Source: CAZVAO01 sp964625175 (GTDB lineage Bacteria > Bacillota > UBA994 > PWPR01). From it: a DNA stretch of 7,754 nucleotides. Position numbers and translations under genes: made by a program. Location of the stretch: the NCBI GenBank assembly GCA_964625175.1, contig CAZVAO010000108.1, positions 1-7,754 of the forward strand. The letters run 5' to 3'. Below the pieces are notes generated by a model. That model was not told the origin of the DNA. It was given only the letters and a program-made list of their open reading frames with translations, and searched no databases. This document shows positions 1 to 6,604 of this stretch, one piece after another (position 1 is the stretch's first letter; each line of letters starts with the position of its first letter).

Positions 1-228
1 GTCTTGAGTGTCATCACATTTCATTCATTAGAAGACCGCATCGTCAAGCAAATATTTCAGAATTATAGTGGCAAATGCACCTGCCCACCCGGACTGCCAG
101 TATGTGTCTGTGGAAATAAAAAAATAATTAAAGCACCGTCTGCAAAAGTTCCAGATAACGCCGAAATAGAGGCAAATCCAAGAGCCCGAAGTGCACGGTT
201 GCGTTACGCAATTAAACTAGAAGGATAA
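1..228 (+). CDS. rsmH: RsmH (MraW), 16S rRNA m4C1402 methyltransferase, 3' part only
   Basis: This is the C-terminal 75 codons of the SAM-dependent methyltransferase that N4-methylates C1402 of 16S rRNA in the decoding centre. The frame is open from base 1, so the gene continues upstream; the family is usually about 310 residues. The family signature FHSLEDR is at nt 19-39, preceded by VIT and followed by IVK. The C-terminal family ending NPRARSARLR is also present. A CxC-x6-CxC cysteine cluster (codons at nt 76, 82, 103 and 109) with the context CPPGLPVCVCG is, from memory, common in Bacillota RsmH. The TTG at position 4 is an internal leucine codon and not a start. Upstream of ftsL is the standard place for rsmH in dcw clusters. 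Identity is near certain; only completeness is lacking. Confidence 0.96.
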   Translation, partial: VLSVITFHSLEDRIVKQIFQNYSGKCTCPPGLPVCVCGNKKIIKAPSAKVPDNAEIEANPRARSARLRYAIKLEG

Positions 229-241
229 AGGGGATAAGAAA

Positions 242-595
242 ATGGTAGTAGTAAAGCAATCACTCGTTAATAATTACGAGGTAGCCCTACCTCGACGTAG
301 GCGCAGAGCGAAAACAAGGGTTAAAGTTCCTGTAATAAGCATGACGACTGTATTTGTATGTGTCTTAGTTTTCATCGCCCTTATGCTATCCATCCAAACG
401 ACTCAGGTCTATCTAATGCGTAGTCAAATATTTAACCTGGAAGCTGAGCTAAACACGACTCAAGAAAGCTTCAATGCCGCAAGTCTAGCGGTCGCGCAAT
501 TGAAGAGTCCTGATCGGATTGTCCCACTTGCTCAGGACAATTGTCGTTTAATGTTACCACGCGAGGAGCAATATGTAGCAATCAACGTTAAATAG
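242..595 (+). CDS. ftsL: FtsL-type bitopic cell division protein
   Basis: This is a 117-residue small division protein with the FtsL architecture. It has a basic cytoplasmic tail with a five-arginine run at residues 18-22 and a single membrane span at about 30-51. A polar, coiled-coil-prone segment (about 55-88, containing NLEAELNTTQ) follows. Next comes the typical tail, SPDRIVPLAQ then a short LMLP stretch, which resembles the SPERIxxxAxxxLGL motif of FtsL/DivIC-like proteins. FtsL bridges FtsB/DivIC with FtsW and the class B PBP at the septum. The ATG at 242 follows a strong SD (AAAGGGG, 227-233) with 8 bp spacing, and starts 13 bp after rsmH. FtsL is poorly conserved, so the call rests on topology plus position between rsmH and the PBP gene. 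One lone extracytoplasmic cysteine (Cys101) is present; no role is assigned. Confidence 0.88.
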   Translation: MVVVKQSLVNNYEVALPRRRRRAKTRVKVPVISMTTVFVCVLVFIALMLSIQTTQVYLMRSQIFNLEAELNTTQESFNAASLAVAQLKSPDRIVPLAQDNCRLMLPREEQYVAINVK

Positions 596-609
596 CCTGG
601 AGGTCCGAG

Positions 610-2694
610 ATGCCAAAAGCGAATAGGACAAATACACAAAATAACTACAGAATTAACATTCTTTTGGGATTATTCATCCTACTCGCCCTGATTATTGTGG
701 GTCGTTTGGTCTATTGGCAAATCTACCGCAGTGCCTGGTTAGAAGAAAAGGCGGCAGGTCAGTGGACAAAAGACATACGAGTCCAGCCGCGCCGCGGCAA
801 TATAATTGATTGTAACGGGAGTATGCTCGCAATCAATACTAATGCTGATACGATTACAGCAATTCCCCAACAAATAGATGATCCTGAAAAGGCGGCAGAG
901 TTATTGTCGTCTATTTTGGATATTGACAAGTCTACGATCTACGATAAATTGGTCGTGGATAAAACCCAAGTCTACCTAAAACGCATGGTAACAGTGGAGG
1001 CAGCCAATGCGGTGCGTGCCTTAAGTATTGAGGGGATTGTCATTACCAAAGAGAGTAAACGATTTTACCCGAATGGCAGTCTCGCTTCTCATGCCTTGGG
1101 CTTTTCCGGGGTCGATCAGGGATGGTCGGGTCTAGAACTCGAATATGATGACTACTTACAAGGCACCTATGGGATGATCCAGTTCGGAGCAGATGAAAGC
1201 GCAGAGACGGATGCCGTGGGTTATCGCAAGCCGATTGCAGGCGATACAATTCAAACGACAATTGACAAAACAATACAGAGCATTGTGGAATTAAACTTAG
1301 CTAAGGCACTCGCCTTGAACCAGGCGAGTAGTGCTATGGCCATTGCGATGGATGTTAAAACAGGCGGCATTTTAGCCATGTCTGCAAAACCGGATTTTGA
1401 TCCCAATAATTATCAAGCCTATGATGAAAATCTATGGCGTAACCCCTTAACTTCGGATGCTTTTGAACCTGGTTCAACTTTTAAAATAATAACGATGGCA
1501 GCTGCGCTAGAAGAAGGCGTGATTGATGAGAATGATCGATTTGAGGATCCTGGCTATATCGTTGTAGCTGGAAGAAAAATCGCTTGTTGGAAGTATGGTG
1601 GGCATGGGACCCAAACCTACAAAGAAGTTATTCAAAACTCCTGCAATCCAGGTTTTATCATCATTGGACAAAAACTTGGAACAAGCAATCTTTACAAATA
1701 TATTGTTGATTTCGGTTTTACAGAGAAAACAAATATCGATGTTCCAGGTGAAGCGAAAGGAATTATGTTCGATTTGGATAAAATGGGGCCAGTTGAAACA
1801 GCGACGACCTCTTTCGGTCAAGGCCCAGCAGTCACTCCGATCCAACAAATAAGAGCCGTTGCGGCCGTTGCGAATAAGGGCATCATGACAACACCCCATC
1901 TTGTAGAGACAATTACAAATGCGGATGGAGAACAGGTTTATCAATTTGTAGATCAGGGGATTAAACAGGTAATAAGTGAAGAGACATCAGCAGAAATGAG
2001 GATGCTTCTAGAATCTGTCGTAAGTGAAGGAACGGGTAATCGTGCCTATATTGAAGGATACCGCATAGCAGGTAAAACGGGGACTGCCCAAGTCCCTAAG
2101 GCAGATGGCGGCTACTATGATGATCAATATATCGCATCGTTTATTGGTTTTGCACCGGCAAATGATCCTCAGATCGCCCTTTATGTGGCTATTAAAAACC
2201 CGCAAAGTTCGAATGGTTACTATGGTGGGGTCATCGCAGCGCCTCTCTTTGGTGAAATGATGAAAGATATTTTGCGTTACCAAAAAATACCGGCCCAATT
2301 AGACGTTCAGAAACCCGTACAAAATACCGATGTGACCGTACCAGAGGTCATGGGTATGATGGCAGAAACAGCAATCGCTCAGTTGCGAGCGGTGGGTCTC
2401 CATGCCGTACAAGAAGGACCTGAAGGTGGGACCGTCATTGAACAGATCCCTGCTCCGGGTGTGGTTTTAGCGGAAGGTCAAAGTATTACGATTAAAACAG
2501 AAATTACCCAAAGTAGCAGCCTTGAGGTGGTTGTTCCAGATGTTCAAGGACTTTCAATGCGCGAAGCGGGTAATAGAATAGGCATGGCTGGATTACGGAT
2601 TGAAATAGAGGGTTCTGGTCTAGCGGTAAGTCAAGATCCCCCAGCAGATTCCAAAGTGAAACGATATAGTGTTATTAAAGTGCTTTTTGAATAG
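610..2694 (+). CDS. spoVD: SpoVD/FtsI-type class B penicillin-binding protein with two PASTA domains
   Basis: This 694-residue septal peptidoglycan transpeptidase acts on the outer face of the membrane. It has a short cytoplasmic tail, one membrane span at about 15-37, and a pedestal (PBP-dimer) domain opening with RRGNIIDCNG. The transpeptidase domain shows all three active-site motifs: STFK (nucleophile Ser289, Lys292), SCN (344-346) and KTGT (489-492). Two PASTA repeats follow at about 575-632 and 638-694, starting TVPEV and VVPDV. Cys326 (in ACWKYGGHG) and Cys345 (in the SCN motif) are 19 residues apart. From memory, B. subtilis SpoVD has its redox-active pair, Cys332 and Cys351, at the same spacing, which favours SpoVD over PBP2B. 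It is longer than B. subtilis SpoVD mainly through the second PASTA. It is the only PBP between ftsL and murE, so it may serve vegetative division as well. SD TGGAGGT (598-604) supports the ATG at 610. Confidence 0.93.
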   Translation: MPKANRTNTQNNYRINILLGLFILLALIIVGRLVYWQIYRSAWLEEKAAGQWTKDIRVQPRRGNIIDCNGSMLAINTNADTITAIPQQIDDPEKAAELLSSILDIDKSTIYDKLVVDKTQVYLKRMVTVEAANAVRALSIEGIVITKESKRFYPNGSLASHALGFSGVDQGWSGLELEYDDYLQGTYGMIQFGADESAETDAVGYRKPIAGDTIQTTIDKTIQSIVELNLAKALALNQASSAMAIAMDVKTGGILAMSAKPDFDPNNYQAYDENLWRNPLTSDAFEPGSTFKIITMAAALEEGVIDENDRFEDPGYIVVAGRKIACWKYGGHGTQTYKEVIQNSCNPGFIIIGQKLGTSNLYKYIVDFGFTEKTNIDVPGEAKGIMFDLDKMGPVETATTSFGQGPAVTPIQQIRAVAAVANKGIMTTPHLVETITNADGEQVYQFVDQGIKQVISEETSAEMRMLLESVVSEGTGNRAYIEGYRIAGKTGTAQVPKADGGYYDDQYIASFIGFAPANDPQIALYVAIKNPQSSNGYYGGVIAAPLFGEMMKDILRYQKIPAQLDVQKPVQNTDVTVPEVMGMMAETAIAQLRAVGLHAVQEGPEGGTVIEQIPAPGVVLAEGQSITIKTEITQSSSLEVVVPDVQGLSMREAGNRIGMAGLRIEIEGSGLAVSQDPPADSKVKRYSVIKVLFE

Positions 2695-2712
2695 TTAAAT
2701 AATATTAAAATA

Positions 2713-2721
2713 TGGTAAAAT
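2713..2721 (+). promoter_or_regulatory. Candidate extended -10 promoter for murE
   Basis: TGGTAAAAT matches the extended -10 pattern TGnTAtAAT with one mismatch in the hexamer (2716-2721). It lies 19 bp after the PBP stop codon in an AT-rich stretch, inside the only sizeable gap of the cluster. No good -35 is visible; the best at 18 bp spacing is TAGTTA (2692-2697), matching 3 of 6. The start of transcription would be near 2728. Transcription from it would add to read-through from upstream and drive murE-murF-mraY-ftsW. The call rests on sequence only. Confidence 0.5.
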
Positions 2722-2767
2722 GGTGTTTAGCAAAGTTGAATACCTTTTTGTCATTTAACTGAACACC
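2722..2767 (+). promoter_or_regulatory. Imperfect hairpin in the murE leader
   Basis: The outer arms GGTGTT (2722-2727) and AACACC (2762-2767) pair perfectly, extended by a T-G wobble (2728 with 2761). After a five-base bulge (2729-2733), an inner 8 bp stem pairs AGTTGAAT (2734-2741) with ATTTAACT (2753-2760), including one G-T wobble. This closes an 11-base loop. Alternatively, the outer arm alone can extend to 9 bp (2722-2730 with 2759-2767). No run of T follows the 3' arm, so it is not a rho-independent terminator. The hairpin ends three bases before the murE SD. The pairing is seen directly; a regulatory role is inference. Confidence 0.45.
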
Positions 2768-2769
2768 GT

Positions 2770-2775
2770 AAAGGA
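2770..2775 (+). promoter_or_regulatory. murE ribosome binding site
   Basis: AAAGGA (2770-2775) is complementary to the 16S anti-SD and sits 8 bp before the ATG at 2784. It directly abuts and overlaps the in-frame ATG at 2775, which therefore cannot be served by it. This decides the start in favour of 2784. The AAAGG core can also pair with CCTTT (2743-2747) in the loop of the upstream hairpin. Confidence 0.75.
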
Positions 2776-2783
2776 TGACCATT

Positions 2784-4253
2784 ATGAAGACACTTAAAGA
2801 ACTTAAATCAGTTTTGGATATTAAAGAGTTGCATTGTATTAAAGAGGATATCGCTATTACAACGATTGAAGTAGACTCTCGTCAAGTTCAAGAGGGGAGC
2901 TTATTTGTGTGTATTAGGGGTGATCATGCCGATGGGCATCACTACGTTACCCAAGCCATAAAGGCGGGTGCGGTAGCCATTGTCTGTGATCTGTATCTGC
3001 CCATTGAGATTCCGCAATTTGTTGTGGAAAATACTAAGCAAGCGATTAAACAAATAGCTGCATGGTTCTATGATTATCCCAGCAGTAAATTGAAAATGAT
3101 TGGTATTACAGGAACGAACGGCAAGACGACAACTGCCTACCTGGTCCATCATATCTTAACAAATAATCACTATAAATGCGGGATGATGGGAACCGTTGTA
3201 ATCGACAATGGATGTGACGTCATAGAGTCCCATTTAACGACACCCCAACCTGCGGAACTGCAATATCATTTGCGTTCATTCATTGATAATGGGTGTAGCC
3301 ATGCGGTTATGGAAGTTTCATCACATTCCTTGTCTTTTGGCAGGGTGGATCAAGTGGACTTTGATATTGCTGGCTTTACGAACTTAAGTCAAGACCACCT
3401 GGATTATCATATCACGATGGAAAACTATCGTAGCACGAAGGGTCTTTTGTTTGCACGTTGTCCAGAAGGGGCTGTGATCAATTTTGATGATGGGGCAGGT
3501 GCCTATATGGCGAGCCAAGCAGTTGGCCCTGTGATGGGATATTCCACCCATAAGCCACTTCCTGATGGGCTATTCGCATCTGATATTCAAATGAGTGCTA
3601 CGCAAACACAATTCAACCTCCAATATCAAGGGCAAACCTATGCCATAGAGAGTCATTTAATCGGACTATTTAATATCTATAATACCTTATTGGCTTTTGG
3701 TCTTAGTTTGAAATGCGGGTTAACGGTTGAACAAATCACTCAGGCAATTCGCACCTTTAAACCAGTTGCGGGTCGTTTCATGACCGTTCCATTTGATGCC
3801 GATTTTACAGCAATTGTTGATTACGCTCATAGTCCCGATGCACTCGAGAATGTTCTGCGTACAGCGCGTCGAATCACAGCAGGCAAGCTAATTGTAGTAT
3901 TTGGGTGTGGCGGTGACCGAGACCGCACAAAGCGGCCAATCATGGGTAGAATAGCCGATCAAAACGCAGATCTTGTCATTGTGACTTCGGATAATCCACG
4001 GAGTGAGGATCAAAATCAGATTGTTCGTGATGTTTTAAGTGGCATCCCCAAAAAAGACCATACTTACGTAGAAGTTGATCGGTCTTTGGCCATAAAATTA
4101 GCCTTAAAGCTGGCGGTTAAGGGTGATGTGATCTTGATTGCAGGCAAAGGACACGAAACGTATCAGATTTTGAATGACCGAGTCATCGACTTTAATGATA
4201 GTGAAGTGGTTCAGCAGTTATGGAAGGAGATGACTGAGCATGCAAACAGCTAA
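2784..4253 (+). CDS. murE: MurE, UDP-MurNAc-tripeptide synthetase (meso-diaminopimelate-adding ligase)
   Basis: This 489-residue cytoplasmic ATP-dependent ligase adds the third residue to UDP-MurNAc-L-Ala-D-Glu. The ATP loop GITGTNGKT is at residues 107-115, TTPQP follows in the central domain, and Lys219 (STKG) fits the carbamylated lysine. The C-terminal domain has GCGGDRDR with Arg379, DNPR at 403-406 and GKGHE at 454-458. The E. coli residues remembered as binding meso-DAP (Arg389, Asn414, Arg416, Gly464, Glu468) all fall here with a constant offset of 10. DNPR indicates meso-DAP rather than L-lysine, so the peptidoglycan should be of the DAP type. A longer version from the ATG at 2775 is possible in frame but has no usable SD. 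It starts 89 bp after the PBP gene, with a candidate promoter and hairpin in between, and overlaps murF by 14 bp. Confidence 0.97.
   Translation: MKTLKELKSVLDIKELHCIKEDIAITTIEVDSRQVQEGSLFVCIRGDHADGHHYVTQAIKAGAVAIVCDLYLPIEIPQFVVENTKQAIKQIAAWFYDYPSSKLKMIGITGTNGKTTTAYLVHHILTNNHYKCGMMGTVVIDNGCDVIESHLTTPQPAELQYHLRSFIDNGCSHAVMEVSSHSLSFGRVDQVDFDIAGFTNLSQDHLDYHITMENYRSTKGLLFARCPEGAVINFDDGAGAYMASQAVGPVMGYSTHKPLPDGLFASDIQMSATQTQFNLQYQGQTYAIESHLIGLFNIYNTLLAFGLSLKCGLTVEQITQAIRTFKPVAGRFMTVPFDADFTAIVDYAHSPDALENVLRTARRITAGKLIVVFGCGGDRDRTKRPIMGRIADQNADLVIVTSDNPRSEDQNQIVRDVLSGIPKKDHTYVEVDRSLAIKLALKLAVKGDVILIAGKGHETYQILNDRVIDFNDSEVVQQLWKEMTEHANS
4224..4229 (+). promoter_or_regulatory. murF ribosome binding site inside murE
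   Basis: AAGGAG lies 10 bp before the murF ATG at 4240, within the last codons of murE. With the 14 bp gene overlap, this suggests translational coupling of the two ligases. Confidence 0.75.
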
Positions 4254-5610
4254 GGAGGTTGCCGCAATCACGGGAGGCCGAGTCGTTGGCAATCAGGAAG
4301 CTGTCATTACAAATTTAGTTATTGATTCTCGTAGTGCAGAACCAAACAGTTTATTTATTCCACTGGTCGGTGAAAATGTTGACGGCCACCGCTATATTAA
4401 ACAGGCGCTGGCTAACGGTGCTAGTGCAAGTTTTAGTAGAATCGATATTGTGGATGTCCCACCGACTAAAGCGATTATTCGGGTAGAAGATCCTTTGTTA
4501 GCCTTGCAGGCTCTGGGGGTCCATCGTCTTCAGGAAGTAAAACCAATCGTCGTGGGGATCACAGGTAGCGTTGGCAAGACTAGCACCAAGGAATTAATTG
4601 CTGCGGTTTTACAAGCTAAGTATCAAACATTTAAATCACCCAAAAGCTATAACAGTGAACAGGGCCTCCCTTTAACCTTGTATCAATTGCGCGATGCGGA
4701 TGAAGTGGTCGTGCTCGAAATGGGGATGCGGGGTCGAGGGCAAATTGCTCAACTAGTTAATATAGCACCACCGGACATTGCAGTTATAACGAATATTGGT
4801 ACGGTACATCTTGAACTATTAGGTACAAGAGAGAATTTAGCACTAGCCAAAGGTGAAATCTTAGCCGAATTAGGTTCGGATGGTGTTGCCGTCGTGAATG
4901 GGGATAATGAATGGTGTAAGTTTCTGAGTGAACGTCATGGGGGGCGGATTATCCACTTTGGATTGACTGCGCATAACGATTATCAAGCCGAGAATATACA
5001 AGAAGATGAGCTAGGTTTATTTAGTTTTGACTTGAAGCATCAGGATGGCATTCAGCATATCCAATTACCCGAGCCGGGCGTACATCAGATTTGGAATGCT
5101 TTAGCAGGAATTGCTGTGGCACGCGAATTGAAGATGACATGGCCAGAGATCTTACGAGGGCTCGCTACTTACCGCACCATTCAGGGAAGACAATTTTTCC
5201 TGACTGTCGGGGAGCTAACTGTCATCGATGATACCTATAATTCCAATCCGCAGTCCATTCGAGCTAGCCTAAAAATTCTAAAATCAACACAAACGACAGG
5301 CCGGCGAATTGCAGTCTTGGGGGATATGCGCGAACTCGGTTCGGTTGCAGTTGAATCCCATAGCGCAGTGGGGAAAGAAATCGGTGATTATCAGGTGGAT
5401 GTTCTGATTTGTCTCAATAAACTGGCACGCTATATCGGACAAGAGGCCGCAGCGGGTATTGAGGTGCATTATGTGGATACCAACAATGAGGCGGTTCAAA
5501 TACTGCTGAATGAAGTGGCTCCAGGAGATGTGATCTTGGTAAAAGGTTCACGCAGCTTAGAGATGGAGACGATTATCCAGAGATTAAAAGAGGCCTATCA
5601 AGATGTTTAA
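4240..5610 (+). CDS. murF: MurF, UDP-MurNAc-tripeptide--D-alanyl-D-alanine ligase
   Basis: This 456-residue cytoplasmic ligase (E. coli MurF is about 452) adds D-Ala-D-Ala to the UDP-MurNAc tripeptide, giving the pentapeptide precursor. The N-terminal Mur domain has the VIDSR and LFIPLVGENVDGH stretches that bind the UDP-substrate. The ATP loop is GITGSVGKTSTK (Gly109 to Lys113 region). MurF-typical motifs follow: SYNSEQGLPLTL, LEMGMRGRGQI, NIGTVHLELLG, DDTYNSNP at 330-337 and LGDMRELG. The GSVGKTSTKE loop and DDTYNSNP set it apart from MurC, MurD, MurE and FolC. It overlaps murE by 14 bp and mraY by 8 bp, so the three are probably co-translated. No missing key residue or frame break was seen. 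Confidence 0.97.
   Translation: MQTAKEVAAITGGRVVGNQEAVITNLVIDSRSAEPNSLFIPLVGENVDGHRYIKQALANGASASFSRIDIVDVPPTKAIIRVEDPLLALQALGVHRLQEVKPIVVGITGSVGKTSTKELIAAVLQAKYQTFKSPKSYNSEQGLPLTLYQLRDADEVVVLEMGMRGRGQIAQLVNIAPPDIAVITNIGTVHLELLGTRENLALAKGEILAELGSDGVAVVNGDNEWCKFLSERHGGRIIHFGLTAHNDYQAENIQEDELGLFSFDLKHQDGIQHIQLPEPGVHQIWNALAGIAVARELKMTWPEILRGLATYRTIQGRQFFLTVGELTVIDDTYNSNPQSIRASLKILKSTQTTGRRIAVLGDMRELGSVAVESHSAVGKEIGDYQVDVLICLNKLARYIGQEAAAGIEVHYVDTNNEAVQILLNEVAPGDVILVKGSRSLEMETIIQRLKEAYQDV
5588..5593 (+). promoter_or_regulatory. mraY ribosome binding site inside murF
   Basis: AAGAGG lies 9 bp before the mraY ATG at 5603, inside the 3' end of murF, whose stop codon (5608-5610) falls 8 bp into mraY. 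The overlap implies coupled translation. Confidence 0.65.
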
Positions 5611-6601
5611 AACACTTGTAGTGGCTGGTGGAAGTGCCTTACTTAGTGCCTTATTGATTGGCCCTGTAACAATCAAGTACTTAAAGAAATTAAAAGTCGG
5701 CGCAACGATTCAAGAAGAACTAAACGAAACACATCAAGCCAAAGCTGGGACGCCCTTAATGGGTGGCTTAATCTTTGTTATTCCCCTCAGCATCATTACT
5801 TTAATCTTGGCGGTTAGTGGGTTAATAGAATGGCGTTTGGCTTTAGGTTTTCTGGTCTTTACTCTGGGGTATGGCACGATAGGCTTTATTGATGATTATT
5901 TGAAAGTTGTGAAACGGCACGCTGACGGTTTAAATATTAAAGATAAATTGATTGGTCAGAGTATGATCTTTATCTTATATCTCTTGTTATTCAGCTACCA
6001 GCCCTTAAATACGAACTTGATGATTCCTTTCACCAATTGTCAAATAGCTCTCGGCTATGCCTACATTCCTTTTATATTTGTTTTAGCCTTAGGAACAACG
6101 AATGCTGTGAATTTTACGGATGGAATGGATGGTCTATTAGCTGGTTGTATGATTGCTAGCAGCATCGCTTATGGCGCAATCAGTCTTTTTGCGGGATCTG
6201 ATAGCCTCGCTATCGTCAGTGCGGTGATTATTGGCGGTTTGCTGGGTTATTTGCGTTTTAACTATCACCCAGCTCAAGTTTTTATGGGGGATACGGGATC
6301 ATTAGCATTAGGCGGAGCATTGACCGCCCTGGCAATATTCACAAAAACAGAATTATTATTGGTAATTATTGGGGGTATTTATGTCGTTGAAACGATTTCG
6401 GTCATCATTCAAATCGTCTATTTTCGGCTCAATGGTGGTAAGCGTTTCTTCTTAATGGCACCAATCCACCATCATTATCAAGAGAAGAATATCGCTGAAC
6501 TACGAATTGTATGGACATTCTGGGGAATTAGTGCGATTTGTGGCTTAATAGGCGTGCTTGGCTATCTAACAACAGGGTTTAATAGAGTTTTAGGAGGCTA
6601 A
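5603..6601 (+). CDS. mraY: MraY, phospho-N-acetylmuramoyl-pentapeptide transferase
   Basis: This 332-residue polytopic membrane enzyme transfers phospho-MurNAc-pentapeptide from UDP to undecaprenyl phosphate, making lipid I on the inner face of the membrane. Family motifs occur in order: TPLMGG after the first span, DDYLK with Asp97/Asp98, NFTDGMDG with Asp173 and Asp176, MGDTGS at 228-233, and MAPIHHH ending at His291. These cover the acidic Mg2+/catalytic residues and the MraY-specific histidine motif, which separates it from WecA/TagO relatives. Most of the remaining sequence is long hydrophobic spans, as expected for a protein of about ten helices. Length fits Gram-positive MraY. It overlaps murF by 8 bp and is followed after 3 bp by ftsW, where many dcw clusters have murD. 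Confidence 0.97.
   Translation: MFKTLVVAGGSALLSALLIGPVTIKYLKKLKVGATIQEELNETHQAKAGTPLMGGLIFVIPLSIITLILAVSGLIEWRLALGFLVFTLGYGTIGFIDDYLKVVKRHADGLNIKDKLIGQSMIFILYLLLFSYQPLNTNLMIPFTNCQIALGYAYIPFIFVLALGTTNAVNFTDGMDGLLAGCMIASSIAYGAISLFAGSDSLAIVSAVIIGGLLGYLRFNYHPAQVFMGDTGSLALGGALTALAIFTKTELLLVIIGGIYVVETISVIIQIVYFRLNGGKRFFLMAPIHHHYQEKNIAELRIVWTFWGISAICGLIGVLGYLTTGFNRVLGG
6591..6597 (+). promoter_or_regulatory. ftsW ribosome binding site inside mraY
   Basis: TAGGAGG lies 7 bp before the GTG at 6605. It is encoded by the last leucine and glycine codons of mraY. This strong site supports the GTG start, and the mraY stop lies inside the spacer, so ribosomes finishing mraY can reload directly. Confidence 0.8.
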
Positions 6602-6604
6602 AGA

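Noticed and set aside
4..6. TTG as a start codon for a short 74-residue protein
   Set aside because: The frame is open to base 1 and the protein is clearly the C-terminus of RsmH; TTG is an internal leucine.
923..950. TTGACA (923-928) and TAAATT (945-950) at 16 bp spacing
   Set aside because: It is a plausible sigma-A shape, but it lies deep within the PBP coding sequence, the -10 matches only 4 of 6, and the -35 is simply part of Asp-Ile-Asp-Lys codons.
1043..1273. Minus-strand open frame of 76 codons
   Set aside because: It lies wholly within the PBP gene in antisense, has no recognisable domain, and reads as a shadow of the real coding frame.
1595..1852. Plus-strand 85-codon frame inside the PBP gene
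   Set aside because: It is an out-of-frame shadow within the conserved transpeptidase region, with no ribosome site worth noting and no known motif.
1507..1944. Minus-strand open frame of 145 codons
   Set aside because: It is antisense to the PBP transpeptidase domain, whose motifs on the + strand are intact. The product is a cysteine-rich, asparagine-rich string with no family resemblance.
2008..2298. Minus-strand open frame of 96 codons
   Set aside because: It is antisense to the KTG region of the PBP; no domain, and better explained by the coding constraint of the opposite strand.
2722..2767. Rho-independent terminator after the PBP gene
   Set aside because: The hairpin is bulged and AT-rich, and its 3' arm is followed by GTAAAGGATG, not a T run. 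The T run lies in the loop instead.
2901..3152. Minus-strand open frame of 83 codons
   Set aside because: It is antisense to the murE N-terminal region and P-loop; no domain or expression signal.
5284..5499. Minus-strand open frame of 71 codons
   Set aside because: It is antisense to the murF C-terminal domain; no recognisable product.
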